Source: Macrolepiota albuminosa (taxonomy: Eukaryota; Basidiomycota; Agaricomycetes; Agaricales; Agaricaceae). Taken from it: 64,000 bases of DNA. Positions 1-12,684 of this stretch are shown piece by piece. The position numbers and the translations under genes are program-made. The stretch lies in the NCBI GenBank assembly GCA_027475525.1, contig JAMWFC010000108.1, positions 807,811 to 871,810 of the forward strand. Reading direction: 5' to 3'. Position 1 is the stretch's first letter. The number at the start of each line of letters is the position of its first letter. The notes beneath the pieces are model-generated. The model was not told the DNA's origin, did not search any database, and saw nothing but the letters and a program-made list of their open reading frames with translations.

Positions 1-15
1 GTATTCTTGTTATTG

Positions 16-910
16 GAGACCAGCATATTGACCCAGGCTTCAATGCACACTTCTTATCAGATGTATGCGTCTTGGACAATGTTATCCAGGTGCATGGTAT
101 GCTCAAGCTCCTTTGTATTATTATTGTTATCTTTAATTTTAATTCTTTTTCCTGCGGATTTCACCATATCTGGTACCAAGCGCTTAAAGCATGCAACACT
201 CCAGGATCTTCTAAGGACACTAGAATCTTTGTACTCAAGATCATTAAGTGCTTTGGATATCCCTGCCTCCCTAGAAACTTTCCCATGCCTCCTGTTCTCA
301 AGCGACTCGGCTGTCTGAGGAAAAGTTCAAGGTTATGGGTACTGTAAAGTGGATGACTTTTATCCAATTTCCAATATGCGATAGAATCTTGCTTCCACTA
401 GTGGCACTCACCATTACTGGCACATCGATGCCAATGATTTTGCTATGTTCATCTTCATCGAGACTGGTGCAAAGTTGTGGTTCATGGTGGTGCCCAAATC
501 TGGAAATTATGATAACTTCAGAGCATGGGACCTCTATGTTAACAATTTCTATACCAGAAAGCCAAACGATGAAAAGTGGGACGTCAAGCTCCTTGTTCTG
601 CAGCTGGGTTCCATGCTGTTTGTCTACTGATTATTTCTTTTCCTTGTATTATTTACTGATAATGTATTATTACAGCATCATGCATCTGTGTTTACCTTAT
701 GCCATAGTTACTCCAGTACCTACAATATGCTGTGGGGGTCATTTCTACAATATATCAATGCTTGCTGCCTTGATAATCAGCTTGTATCACCATTATATTG
801 CTTCAACATCAATCTCCAACATGGACCACGGCCCTGCCTCAGACACGGTGCTGATGTGTCTCCTCACATATTTCATACTTGTTTTCATCGATTCGGTGAC
901 CGATCACGAT
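16..910 (+). pseudogene. JmjC-like 2-oxoglutarate oxygenase remnant
   Basis: Pieces in two or three frames give the outline of a JmjC-fold protein of the kind expanded in Agaricomycetes. An upstream piece (about 16-105) reads DPGFNAHFLSDVCVLDNV. About 420-600 contains a His-x-Asp iron-binding site (HIDANDFAMF) followed by ETGAKLWFMVVPKSG. About 680-780 contains the second-histidine region (TPVPTICCGGHFYNIS). Known members are Fe(II)/2-oxoglutarate dioxygenases; the role of this subfamily is unknown to me. The pieces could be exons with degraded splice sites, but no single open frame joins them, so I call it a pseudogene. The 5' end lies at or beyond the window edge. Confidence 0.5.
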
Positions 911-1279
911 AAGTGAAGTCATCATCACATCTGTTTATACCATTCACGTATGTGCAGATTATGACAATGGTCATGTTCCAAGCACAAACTCATGGGATGG
1001 CATGCTGATACTTCTTTATCTATGCAACTATTTTGAATTGCATGATGCACTTGTGTCTTTGGACCATGCTTGGAACGGCAATCTTTGATTCTTTGAGGTG
1101 TCCATAAAAAACCAGGTCCACACGCAAAGGCTGATGTACTGGTTCTTCTCCAATCACAAACTCAAAGCTGAGTCCAATGGCAGTATTATAACAGGTCTGC
1201 CTGCGCTTGAATACATATCGTCTCAGTTCCTGGCTACCCATGCTTGCATACTTATGCACTACAAAAAACCGCATGGCTG

Positions 1280-1872
1280 AATCATATATGCAGTTTCAAT
1301 GCAGATACCCCCCATCAACAACTTATATCAACATCCAATCTGTTCTCCATGACAGACCTGCCTGGAAGGCATACACCCTTGTCCACCCACGTCTTAGTGC
1401 TTCCGATGTTGATCCTGCTGAATTAATGTTTGCCTGGAGGAGCAGCTGATACATTATTTGCAAAGTCCCAACAGTTGACTTCTGTGAGTGTTTTCTGCAT
1501 CTAAGTTCTGACATTTTTCATGCTTCTTCAGCTTATCTATACATTGATAGTTATGTTTGGCAGGATTTCACGATTGCACACCAACTTGGCATCACACTTA
1601 CAAATTTCAATTTCCGACACAAAGGAGATGCTGACTTGTCTTGCTGGGTCAAATTTTCTGTTGATGAATTGAAAACTTACAATACCTGTCCCGAGTTTGG
1701 TTATATCAGTGACACCCACCCTGAATCTCCTGTACTCGCTTCTACAAATACAACTCCCTGTAGTCCCAATGCAAGTGATACTTTGAGTAGCTCAAGCAGT
1801 GAAGATGAATCATTGGACAGGCCTAGTATGCTCAGTACAGATGTCAATATTGTACTCATTCGCTTAATCTAG
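1280..1872 (+). pseudogene. Unidentified exon pieces, Ser/Thr-rich C-terminus
   Basis: Two stretches look coding. About 1280-1449 encodes RYPPSTTYINIQSVLHDRP and a region rich in Pro and Asp. About 1561-1872 encodes DFTIAHQLGITLTNFNFRHK, then a Ser/Thr/Asp/Glu-rich tail ending at TAG near 1872. A short AT-rich gap between them ends in a plausible AG acceptor, so they may be neighbouring exons. They follow the JmjC-like remnant and could be its C-terminal part or a separate gene. I do not recognise a domain. Confidence 0.3.
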
Positions 1873-2321
1873 CTGCTAAGCAAATCTGACGGTTGTAGCA
1901 TTTGTTGTTTATTGTAGTTTATATTGCCGCTCTTTTTAGTCCATTTATCTGTAAACCAAATATTGTGCATACCATCAAACAAGATGGTACAATATCTAGT
2001 GTCTGAAACAAGTAAGATTGGTAATGTTTACCATGCAGAAGCTAACAAAAACACTCAAGCCAATATTTATGTCATGCTAGAGTAATCTGCTGTTCGATAA
2101 GCTGTCGCTCCAGTGGCAGTTTATATAAGCTGACACTACAGCAATAGTTTATGTAAGCTGGTACTCCAGCAGTTATTTATGTAATCTGCTACTTCCATTG
2201 ATGTGATCAATCTGTCTTGATGTATACAGCCAACATGGCTGTCCTGGAATTGCACTTTGACATATTAATCAAGCTCATAGATTCACTTTCCTTTATCATT
2301 TTATATCCAGTTGTCAATCCG

Positions 2322-2930
2322 TCATGATGCCAAGATTTGTTGGATGAAGATACGTAGCAGCTTGAAAAATGAGAGTTGCCAAAATATAACTCCTTTTAGT
2401 GTGTACTTACTCACACTCGAGGAATCAATGGTTATAATTTCAAGCCTCTTATCCACATTGACTGATACACTTGATATATTGAAATAGATAATCGGAGGGG
2501 CCATCAGAAACTGAGAAACCTTGATTAGTTGTCTCGCACATGAATCACACCTTGTACTTGTATAGCACCAAAAGTCATCAACATGCTCATGAATGGATGG
2601 TTTTCCTGGCATGAGTATGATCATTACTGATTTTGATTTAACTCTCCAATGGGCCATGGCATGGTGAGCTGGACAGACCATAAATGAATCAAGCACATCT
2701 GACACGTTGACAGATAGTTTATTAATCAAAGAGTGTACAGATGTGTATTTGCCAAATGGAAACTCTCTGTGATTCCTCTGAGATAGCTTGGTCCAAAGCC
2801 ATTCTCTGGTCTCCTCAAGAGCCTCATGATCTCCTGGGGCGATACTATGGAAATGCTTTACTAGATGTTTGTTTAAATGCGGGCTCAATGCATTAAGCTT
2901 TTGAGACCATTCTAGAGGATCTTTTCGCAA
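2322..2930 (-). CDS. UCH-like basidiomycete protein, partial
   Basis: A 202-residue open stretch resembles a multi-copy Agaricomycete family of unknown function that often looks like a degraded ubiquitin-hydrolase fold. Visible marks are the segment EFPFGKYTSVHSLINKL, a Cys pair (CDSCARQ), a hydrophobic strand (MAPPIIYFNISSVSV) and then SKYTLKGVIFW. In the family I recall, that last segment precedes a His-containing catalytic-type strand, which is missing or out of frame here. The ORF ends early, so it is probably a 3'-truncated remnant. Upstream minus-strand sequence near 2,950-3,010 (CRLCGCTLV) may be another exon. Family assignment is from memory of the pattern and is tentative. Confidence 0.4.
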   Translation of the reverse strand: MRKDPLEWSQKLNALSPHLNKHLVKHFHSIAPGDHEALEETREWLWTKLSQRNHREFPFGKYTSVHSLINKLSVNVSDVLDSFMVCPAHHAMAHWRVKSKSVMIILMPGKPSIHEHVDDFWCYTSTRCDSCARQLIKVSQFLMAPPIIYFNISSVSVNVDKRLEIITIDSSSVSKYTLKGVIFWQLSFFKLLRIFIQQILAS

Positions 2931-3141
2931 GCCTCACTCATGGTGACTAGTGTACATCCACAAAGACGGCAATATATCAGATGAGGAGTTAGTTTTTACG
3001 GTATACAGAGCCACCAGTGAAAAGGATCTCCTGCAACTGAAAAGAAAAATGTGCATGAGGTGTGTTCAATGAAATCCAATATAACAGAGTCTAATCACAT
3101 AAAGCAGCGACTACAGACGACTGAAATACATAAAGCAATAT

Positions 3142-3420
3142 GTGAAGCTGGATGGCCTAGGAACAAAACATTTTGACAATGCAATGATAGGAGCAACGAA
3201 AATTAGCAAGTACTTCGAACTTGAGTTCTCAGAAGGCCAACTCAAATGCTGGTGCAGCGTGTTCTCCGGACAGCAAGAAAGATCACTAGACATCGCAAAC
3301 AGGATATTTACACCGACATGCAATGTGGAGAAGAATGAACAACACATTTCCATGGACAGGGAACTAGATCCGTACAACCTCACAGAGAAAATAATGCAGA
3401 AAGGGTTCATGATTACCTGT
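3142..3420 (+). CDS. Hypothetical protein exon
   Basis: An open stretch of about 90 residues of mixed, soluble composition (KLDGLGTKHFDNAMIGATKI to ELDPYNLTEKIMQKGFMITC) changes abruptly to hydrophobic, T-rich sequence at about 3,420, which looks like entry into an intron or non-coding DNA. No domain is recognised. It faces away from the UCH-like remnant on the other strand. Confidence 0.3.
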
Positions 3421-3574
3421 CAGGGACTCCTCATTTCTTCCTTTCTCACTCCTTATTCCTTCACTCTCCCTTCATTCATTCTCTTATTTCTTCTGACATT
3501 ATTTCATTTTACTGTTTCTATTCTTTCAACACTATCTGTTAGTACTACTCTCAGTCCTTGAGGTGCTCTGGTTT

Positions 3575-5270
3575 TTTAGCTACTATTCAGACAAGTGTGG
3601 GCCCTTCAGTACTGCTTCCAGACTGCTTATATAAGCCGGAGTTTGCCTTTCTGACTTCTAAAGTCCAGAGCTTTCCTGCCTTATTTGCACAGTTGTTTGG
3701 TTAGTCAATTTTCGAGTTTTTAAGGTTTTGTTGTACTGTACAGTTGTTTCCCATGCTTCAGAAGCCCCAGAAGCATCCAACCTGGCATAGGGAATCTCTA
3801 GACTTGTTCTCTTTGGATCTCCCTCTGCCAGGTGAGTAGTTATTATGATATTGTCAGTACATACTCTAATACACTTTGGATCTTCCTCTGCCAGCTGTGT
3901 GACTGAGCCACAGCCTCTAGAGGTCACCCTTACATTACCAAAGACAATGTGGTCCAATTTTTGAAGATGAAGATAAATGAAAGAAACAGGACAACATAAG
4001 TACAACATAATAGAGCAACAAACAAAACTGCAGGAAACTTAAGATGCGAACATTATAAGCCAGAAAGATTCTGAGTGAGAGACCTTGTTTCTGTCCAGCT
4101 ATCGTTTCAGGTTGTCAACCTGGCAGGTGAGAAACTCAAAATGCTTCTCATATTGAGATCCATGACTCTTATCAAGCACTGGTTTAGCTTTATGAAAGTG
4201 AGTGACAAAGCAACACAGTAAACACACTAATAAACACTCTACAGAACGTAGTATTCAATGAAGGGACCAAGAACAAACTGAAGAGAAAGCTGAGAGACAT
4301 TTCAGACAAGGGCCAGAACAGAATGGACGTAGACGCATTGGACAATGGCAACCAATGATTACATTGATCAAAAAGCCTTTTATTGCAACCATGACACTTG
4401 ACTACATTTGCCTTGTCACATTGTCAATAACAGCCTCACTGATCTTTGCCAATCGTATATATTTTGACTACAATTCACAGACACTTGCTTGAATCTGGCT
4501 ATATTGTCATTCTGCTTTCTTCCCTAACGAGTCCACTAGACCCATATTTTGTTTCTCCCTCATCCACTGATCCTTCTTGTTTTAGTCATTTTTATAGTAT
4601 TACCGCATCATCATATTACCAAATAAACTGTATTTGCCTGCAACTGTAATATCACAAGTAAACAACTATAAGAGCTTATATAAACTGCAGCTGGAGTGAT
4701 GGCTTACATAAACTATAGTTGGAGCAACAGCTTACAGAGCAGCACTTACATAATATCAGCTTACATAACTAGTGGCCAGAAATTCATTTCTATTTTCTTT
4801 TGATGCAACCCCAACTTGTACATATTTATTCATTTTTGTACTTCCTCACTTTTGATGTTTACCAGCTTATTAGTTCAATAATGTTTCATTCCTGCTGACA
4901 AGTCGATAGCTACCTATTTAGCCTAGGTAGATTATATTATCATGATATAACAATTCATCTATCAATGATGTAAATGACTGCTAGAGCAAAGAAATAATGA
5001 AACATTTGTACATCTGACAGAAAACATAACAAATTACATATATAATAAAAAACATATAAACAAGAAACAAATTAAAATAAAACAAAATAAAGGATAGCAA
5101 AACAAACAAATAAAAATAAAAATAAAAACATACATTTGTATATATATGAGCAATTATAATTCCTTGACTTGGTGAAATAAACACACAAGAACATGCTCAA
5201 CACAATAAAATTATACATATATATATGTATATATAAAGAAAATGCAAGGATTTTTTAACATGAGAATGAA
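3575..5270. other. AT-rich intergenic DNA with one possible exon
   Basis: Mostly AT-rich with no convincing gene. One minus-strand stretch near 4,098-4,195 reads as a short helical segment (KSHGSQYEKHFEFLTCQVDN) and may be a lone exon remnant. Short echoes of 'cagcagtttatgtaagctg' type sequence occur near 2,100-2,190 and 4,670-4,760, suggesting a dispersed low-copy repeat. Confidence 0.4.
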
Positions 5271-5279
5271 CATAATAGC

Positions 5280-5510
5280 TGGTAGAGATAGCCAAAAGGG
5301 AGCAAATATTGAGGACATGATAGTAATAGCCAGTAGTGATAGCCGGTAAAGATAGCTAAAAGGAAACAAATATTGAGGACATGGTAGTAATAGCCAGTAA
5401 AAATAGCTGAAAGGGAGCAAATATCAAGGATATAGTAGTAATAGCTGGTAGTAATAGCTGGTAAAGATAGCTGAAAGAGAGCAAATATTGAGGACATAGC
5501 CAGTAGAAAA
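5280..5510. repeat. Degenerate minisatellite
   Basis: Four imperfect copies of a unit containing 'gggagcaaatattgaggaca' occur near 5,296, 5,361, 5,412 and 5,477, separated by 'tagtaatagccagtag' variants. Spacing alternates between about 65 and 51 bp. Unlike the 77-bp repeats elsewhere, the copies have diverged, so this is a genuine old tandem repeat. Confidence 0.75.
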
Positions 5511-5569
5511 AGAGAACAGCAATTGCTGAGATCACGTGAGGGGCACAAATTTTGAGGACAAAATACATG

Positions 5570-6610
5570 CTAAAGCAGGTAGTAAAACCTCAGTCTACTA
5601 AAGTAGATCTTGGAATCATCTGTTCTCATATTGTCTGGCATATTTCTGGCTGATTCTATGTCAAACTCTGCATGTCCACTGTTCTCAGCAGTGTACTTGA
5701 TCCTATTCAGCTTCTCGGTATTCTTGCTTCTCTGTCTCAGCTTGCTTCTCATCTGCTATGGCTTTGTTCTTGGCTTAATTGATTGGCTTGACATCTCTGC
5801 TTCCATTTTGGCTCACCAGCATCTTGAACTCCTTGACTTCTGTTTGCTGTTCAGCTTCATTGTTCTCGTTGACTCTGTCTGCTGAGGATTCTCTTGTCCC
5901 TTTTTAAGTCAAATCTACTTCTACCCTCTTGCTGGAGCTCATCTCGAACAAAACTACGTATACTCTCTGTTCAGTCTGTCACTGGACTACTTTTTATTCT
6001 TGTCCACACTTATTGGTAATTGGACCATGAACTTCAGTCACATTATGGTGAACGTACCTTATGTCTACACCATTTTCCTATATTTATTCTTTGGAACCGG
6101 CTACTACCCCTACCTCTACAACCTCTCTCTTTTGACTTTGTTTCTAAACCATCAGATAGCCCATCCCACATCCACACAGGCCTGAGGTGGCTCTGGTCTA
6201 TACCAACACCTGGGCTGATCCCAAACCCCCAATGGCAGCCTGGCCCTGGCTTTTAGCCAACATTTTGTGTACTTAAAATGTGAGGTATAAATAACATATC
6301 TTGTTTGCTTATCTGAATTGTAGCGGTGCATGCACCATCTCCAACTCTTATTATGTTTCCCTTCTCTTTTTCCTTTATTTACTCTTCTGTTCATTCTTTA
6401 TTTCTTTACTTTTTTGTCAGATATGTACACAATAAATTATATATAATATGATATGCCAGACTGGAACTGAGAGCCTATACAATAGTAAAAGAACACCTCA
6501 GTGTCTGTTGTGATGAGAGAAACAACTGAGGTAGTAAATGCCATGTTGATGCATCATATTCATGAATCATATGATCACAAGGCAAAACTAGACAGACCCA
6601 GTCTAACACA
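5570..6610 (-). other. Weak coding remnant and Copia-flanking DNA
   Basis: On the minus strand, 5,570-5,885 has Lys/Glu/Gln-rich stretches in two frames (NNEAEQQTEVKEFKMLV and ENSGHAEFDIESARNMPDNM) that may be a decayed gag or helical protein. 5,890-6,610 has no gene I can support. The Copia 3' LTR should fall near 6,600 (minus-strand TGTTAGAC after a G-rich tract), but I could not match it to a second copy. Confidence 0.3.
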
Positions 6611-6619
6611 ACCCCATCA

Positions 6620-8859
6620 GTAGCAAAGTGAAAAATATGAAAGAAAAAGAATTATGGCAAAGAAACAATACCAAAAATTTTTACAAACTTATAGTGTAAA
6701 TCTTTCCCAAGTAATTTTGTCAATATGTCTGCAACCATGTTGGTCGTAGGCACCACAATGTCTGGAAGAATGGGTCTGAAGATGTTTTCAAATAAAGTGA
6801 TACCAAATATTTGTATGTTTTGATCTAGAATTTGTTGAATCTGAGTTTGCAATATCAAGAGTGCTCTTGTTGTCACAGTAAATAGGAAAAGATCAAGGAA
6901 TCAGAATACTGAGTGATGTAATAAAATAACAAATTGACAATGCTTCACGTATAGCATGGGATAAGGACATATACTCAGCTTTCATGAAAGATAAGGCCAC
7001 TATATATTGACAAACTAAGGACTATGAAACTAAGCTAGAGTAAACAGAAAATGCATATCCAGATATGCTGCATCTTGTAGTTGAATCAGAGGCCCAGTCT
7101 GCATCAACTGCTCCATAGTCAGCAGGTAATATAAGTTGAGCAGAAGAGTTGGATTTAGGACAGGAAAAATTGTATTCAACAGCATAATTGTATGTGCCCA
7201 AAAGATAACATAAAACATGTTTTGCAACCAGTAGATACTTTCAAGTGAGATTGGAATTATATTGACCAAGAGACATTGCCATAAAGGCAATATCAGGACA
7301 AGTGCAAAGACTGAGATAAAGAATCAAACCAACAAGATGTTGATAGTGGACTTTGACATTGTCATCTGCAATGTCTGGAAATGAGTTGGGAGAAGGGTCA
7401 AGAGAAAGAGGGGTAGCATTAATGAGGTGATAAATTGTTAAAAGGTCCAAAATTGAACCTTGCTGCAAAAGCCATAGTTTTTGTTGGGATCTGTCTCAAT
7501 CAATGCATATTCTAAGATACAGAGATGTCAGTTCAGACTCTTTAACTTTGAATTGCTTATGCATTTGTGTAATGATCCAGTCATATAATAATTTCAAATT
7601 AGTAGCATTTAATCCAGCATCAACATGGACACAGATAACAATGACTAATTCTTGCCCATTATCTAGTGCTGGTATTGATGGATCTGGCAGAACAGTAAAG
7701 TGTCCAAAGAAAATTGCATGATCTACTTCACAGCATATAAGACCATAAGATTTGAGTTCTTCTTTCATAACCTCATACCATTTGTGCAAAGCCTGTTTCA
7801 AGCCATATAAGGCACAAAGAACACGATTAATCTTCTTGAGATCTGCATTGGGAAAACTAGGAATCTGTTTACAGTAAATTTCATGTAATAAGGGAGCATT
7901 GAGAAAAGCTGTTTTAATGTCAAAAGTAAAGAGTTCAAGACTATGAAGTGCAGCATACACCAACATAATTTGAATGCTTGTTATTTTAGCAACTAGAGCA
8001 TATGTTGTAGCATACATAGTCTTTTAGTTGTTGGCTCAAACACTGAGCAACAAGACAGGCTTTCTCTATACCCCATATAATGGAACTGTCAGAGTTGAAT
8101 TTGTGTGTGTAAACCCACCAAACACCAATTGCCTTACAACCAGATAGAAGATCTGCAGGAATAAAAATGTTTTGTTGCTGAAGACTGTCAACCTCACACT
8201 GTATTACTACTAGCCAAACATTGGAATTACTTCAATGAGTTGCCTCATAGAAGTTTTCAGGTGCTTTACTTAAATTCTATCTCTTCTAATGATAAAAAAG
8301 AGAAGTGTTGGGCTTAAAAGATGAGTATGCAAGAAAATTGTTAACAGCAAGATGCTCAAATATAGTCATATTTAAATGAATATAAAACAAAACATTGACA
8401 ATTCCACACTCAAAGATGTGAGAGGTCAGGCTTTATCCCATGGACAATTTTATAAGGTGTAGTGAGGATAGGAAGAGTAGTACTTGGGAGAAAATTCTGA
8501 AAATATTGTGCTGTCAAGATTGCATCATCAAGGAAAGACATTGGAAGTCCTATTGTCAGCCTGCCATCAATTATAATTATATGGGCAAGCTGGTTGACTG
8601 GTTGTTGCCTATAATGCAGGAAATGCGCTAATCATCATTGAAAGATCCAACATAGTCAACCTCAGAGGCAAAATTGTTGGTAAGGACAGCATGGGTCGTG
8701 TCACACAATGAATAACTTATATGACAATGCCAAAGATCAGGTGTAACTGGTATCCAAGAAAGAGATGTAGATATATTGGCAAGCATAGGGAAAGAGATTG
8801 AAGAGTCAGAATCTGAAAGAACAAAATTACAAAATAAAAATGAAAGATGATTGTATGTG
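6620..8859 (-). pseudogene. Ty1/Copia integrase-RT-RNase H, decayed
   Basis: Reading the minus strand downward, decayed GAG-pre-integrase sequence is followed by integrase C-terminal signs (DAILTAQYFQNFLPSTTLPI, 'LTTPYKIVHGIKPDLSHL') near 8,400-8,640. RT follows at 7,496-8,017 with the Copia landmarks LELFTFDIKTAFLNAPL and LCALYGLKQALHKWYEVM, then VHVDAGL where YVDD is expected. RNase H is at about 6,650-7,290 (SISGYAFSVY, the KAEYMSLS motif). Several frameshifts and stops make it non-functional. It is the 3' half of the element whose gag and protease lie at 27.6-29.5 kb, separated by the LINE insertion. Confidence 0.88.
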
Positions 8860-8871
8860 GAATATAGCTTT
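8860..8871. repeat. LINE target-site duplication, 3' side
   Basis: GAATATAGCTTT here matches 27,599-27,610 exactly. The last Ts merge into the poly-T tract, so the true length is 9-12 bp. The pair brackets the LINE and shows that the two Copia halves were once continuous. Confidence 0.88.
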
Positions 8872-9249
8872 TTTTTTTTTTTTTTTTTTTGGTGGTATCA
8901 TGGCAGTCTGCTGACCATTCACATAAGTCAACTTCTTACAGACTAGGATAAATGCAAGATATTGCTCCTTTATTTTGACTCTATTCCATTTTCTTGGCTA
9001 TGGGCCACTCTATTGGAAATGCTTTTATACACGCTTGTATGCCTTCTTACCAAACCTACTTCCATCTGTTGCTAGGCAGTCAAGCTTTATTCATTGTGTA
9101 ATCATAGCTCTTATTCTTTGTACTACTTCTCTATCAGTGAATATATATTCCAGGTCTGATTTTCTTGAGATTCTCTATTTACACCTTAATTTTCAGATTG
9201 TGTAAGTAGCTTCAGATGTAACTATTTTCCTGAATCAATGTTCCTCTTT

Positions 9250-12200
9250 GTCACTCTTTCTCTTTCTTTTGGTGAGCACATATCTGAGCTGATCATTTAG
9301 AGATGGTTTAGTGAAGGGTAGTCCTTTTCTTTCATATAGCATTCTAATGAAATTCCACACTACATTCTGACCTGATGCGGTGCACTCTGTAAGGATGTGC
9401 TCAATTGTTTCTGTTGTTCTATACTTTGGGCATACTGCTGTTTCTTCATAGTTCTTTATATTCTCTCAATACCTTCCCACTTTATAGGAATTATGCATTG
9501 CTTGCCACAGAAAGTTTCTAGTTTGGTGAGTAAGGTCTTTGTCTCTTAAAGACATCCATATTTGTTTATCTGTTGGGAAGTCACCCAACCTCTCTTTTGT
9601 AGCCCACCATGTCATGTCAAGATGTGTAGCCATGCCTTTTTGCTGTGGTTTTGGGTTTTTTTCCAGTATACCTTTGTATGCTGTAGCTTGTGTTAGTTTT
9701 GCTAGCTTTGTGCCTTAGATGTCGTATTTGTGTGGCATAGTCAGATTTATTTCATCTGGAGCTATCTTATGGGCCCCCTCACTTGCAAGTCTATCTGCTT
9801 CTTCATTACTTTCAATTCTAGCATGACCTTTCACTTTCTCTAGCATTATGATTCCACTTTTTTTTTGAAAGGTCACTACTATCAGCTTCAGGACTTCTTT
9901 ATTTGCTGCACCTATCCAGCCTTTGTCTTTTCTTTTTTCCAGGTGTTTGGCTAAACTGTCTATCATAATTTGTGAATCACTTTTTATTAGGATTGCCTGG
10001 GCCTCTGATGCAGTTTGCGCTGCCACTAGTATGACTACTGATTCTCCAGCATTGTTGGTTTGGGCCACACAATCTGGTAGTTAGATTGCTTGGTTACAGG
10101 GATCATCAGGACCAAACTATACTTCAGCTCCTGCTGCTGGTTTTTCTTTGTTATCTTTTATGCATGATCCATTGGTGTAAATTGTTACTATGTCTGGTGG
10201 GAGTTGTGGGACTTTTATATACTCTATTTGTTCTGTGAGTGTTACATCTGGCTTTGCAAAAACCCTGAAACCTTCTTTAAGAGAACCTCTTATGGTAAAT
10301 TCTGGGTTGAAAACTCTTCTGCTCTCATTTTGTGTGAGTGCCTCCTCCTCTTCTGTGATCTTTCTACTTATCTTAGAGGTATTTGGGCTCCATTTCTCCC
10401 CCAGTCCCGTTATATCATTTCTAGCAGTTTTGCTACATTTGTGTGGATTCCCATGCCCCTCTCTTCTCAAGTCTTTACATGTTTGGCATGTGCAGTTTTT
10501 CCTAGCTTTGTGCAAGGTCAGTGCTTTGGGACCCAGGACGTTTTCCAGGCCCATCATGTCTCCTACTGTGTATATTTTGTGCATCTTCCTCATACACAGC
10601 ATAGAGGCAGTATTTATTCAGAGATACTTTTCCTGTGTCAGGCCAATGTAGAACCAGGCTGGCATCTGGCTTTTTAATTCATTGGCCAGGATGAGGAGCT
10701 GGAAGGTTACATTGTGTTTTTTCATTATCTGAAGCATTTTTTGTATTTGTGCTGGGAGACCATTCTCTGCAGCTCTTGTATTTACTTTTGTGGTTTGGAG
10801 CACAAGGTTTGTTAGAGCACGTTTATCATGACTCTGTGTATTTGCAATCTTTGAGTTTATGACCTTGTTGGTCAAAATTGCCCATCTGGGGCATTCCTCA
10901 TCAAATTTCAGATACCTCTGAGCCTTCATGATTTCTATTGCTTTCTTTCTTACTTTCAAGTCTAGCACTTTCCTGCCACCCTCTTTTATTGGCAATCTCA
11001 TAGTGCTTAACCCTATTGTTTGTTGTGATTCACTGTTTCAAAGGAACTCATTTATCATCTTTGTTAGCTAGTTTTCTACCTGTTTCAGCATGTCCTGGAC
11101 TTGTATTCTGTACTGAGTGCATCCACCTACAACCATGTTTATTATTAATCTCCTGTCCTTTAATGTCGGCTTCTCCTTGTTCTATTTTTTCAGGTCTCTT
11201 GTTATTGTTTCTACAGTCAGGGTCCATATGCTTACATTATTGACCTTATTCCTTATAAGAGCGTCCAGGAGGCATGTTGCCTCTACATCTGCAGCAATTT
11301 TGATCTCATCAGATATAGTTTGGCTTGCATTCTTTGGCTTCCACATGTTGATCATTTCCATTCTATGCTCAGCTGTGCCAATTGAAATAATTACTGTTTT
11401 TGGTATATTAAATCTTGCTCCTGATGCCGCATACCAATCTCTCAGCAGCTTCTGCAGGTCTTTAAAGTTGTCATCTTCATCTAGGTATACTGTAGTATCA
11501 TCAGCAAAGAGCATGGCAATTAGTCTCTCTAATCCTTCTCCCATATCAATTCCTTTTAACTTTGAGGATCTCAGCATTTGTGCCAGAGATTCAATTGCAA
11601 TGTTGAACAGGAGGCATGACAGTGGATTCCTCTGGTGCACTCCTCTTGTTACCTTATATCCTTTGCTCATCTCTTTGTTCAGGATGACCTTTGTGTATGC
11701 ATTGCTGTATAGTGCCTTTACTGTGTTGATGAATTCCATTGGTAGCCCAGCTTTCTTCATTGCTCTCCACAGGAAGGGGTGGAGAATCCTGTCATAAGCC
11801 TTTTTCTGGTCCAAACATACAATCATTCCATTCTTTTCCATTAGCTCACACCATTCTATTGTGACTTGAGCTAGTTCTGTCTGATCCTTAATTCATATCT
11901 TTTTTATAAAGCCTGCTTGATCATGATGTATTATATTTAGTGCTACATTGCTTAGCCTCATGGACAATGCTTTTGTCATTATTTTATAATCAGTATCCAA
12001 TACCATGATAGGGTGGTAGTTTGCTATATCTGTCTTATTTCCTTTTTTATATAGTGGGCACATCCACCCTTCAGCAAAGTCAGTTCCCCACTCTAAGTCA
12101 TTTATTTGAATATCTTGATACACCTTAGCTAGTGCCCATGCTACATCAAAGCCTGGTTTTTCTTCTTTCTGGGCTTCCTTATAACATAGTGTGAGTTCTT

Positions 12201-12530
12201 TCCATAATTCATGTACTATTCCATCAAGGCCTGCTGCCTTTCCATTTTATAGTTTGTTAACAGCTTCCTCTACCTCCTCCTTTATGATCAGAGTACTTAG
12301 GGTTCTTTTTTGCTCTTCATCAAGCTTTAATTTAATTTTTAATAGAACTTTCCTCATTTTCCTCCTAGGATCACTTTGATTTGTTGGTACATCTATTTCT
12401 TGGAGCAGTTCATGGTGCTTTTTTGCTATTTCTGCCATTCTCTCTGACCTCTGTTCTAGTTTGTTGTTATTTAGGCTAAGTTTCCATAAAGCAGGAATGC
12501 TGTTTCTTGTCTTTTGCTCTTTACTTAAAG
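9250..12530 (-). pseudogene. LINE ORF2, RT and RNase H part
   Basis: RT is clearest at 11,182-11,841: GMIVCLDQKKAYDRILHPFL, then GVHQRNPLSCLLFNIAIESL (QGDPLS-like, here altered), then LFADDTTVYL carrying the catalytic Asp pair. N-terminal RT sequence (KEQKTRNSIPALWKLSL) starts right at the insertion edge near 12,530. RNase H is at 9,715-10,068 (AQAILIKSDSQIMIDSLAKH, KVKGHARIESNEEADRLASE). A C-terminal Cys/His motif of the type C-x2-C..H-x4-C is at about 9,390-9,450 (CPKYRTTETIEHILTEC). It continues the endonuclease half at 24.7-26.06 kb. Confidence 0.87.
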
Positions 12531-12684
12531 TGCAGGGTAGGGCATCACAACGGTACGTGTCATACGTTGTACAGGAGCCCGCTTTGTGCCGTACCATACG
12601 TGTCCAGTTCAGGGTAGGGCATCACAACGGTACGTGTCATACGTTGTACAGGAGCCCGCTTTGTGCCGTACCATACGTGTCCAG
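12531..12684. repeat. 77-bp tandem duplication no. 1
   Basis: Two abutting 77-mers with one mismatch. It covers the left edge of the KDZ element and its LINE flank, so the insertion junction and any target duplication there are unreliable. Confidence 0.9.

Noticed and set aside
4981..5568. Phe/Tyr/Leu-rich minus-strand ORFs
   Set aside because: They translate AT-rich DNA and the minisatellite; no membrane-protein family is evident.
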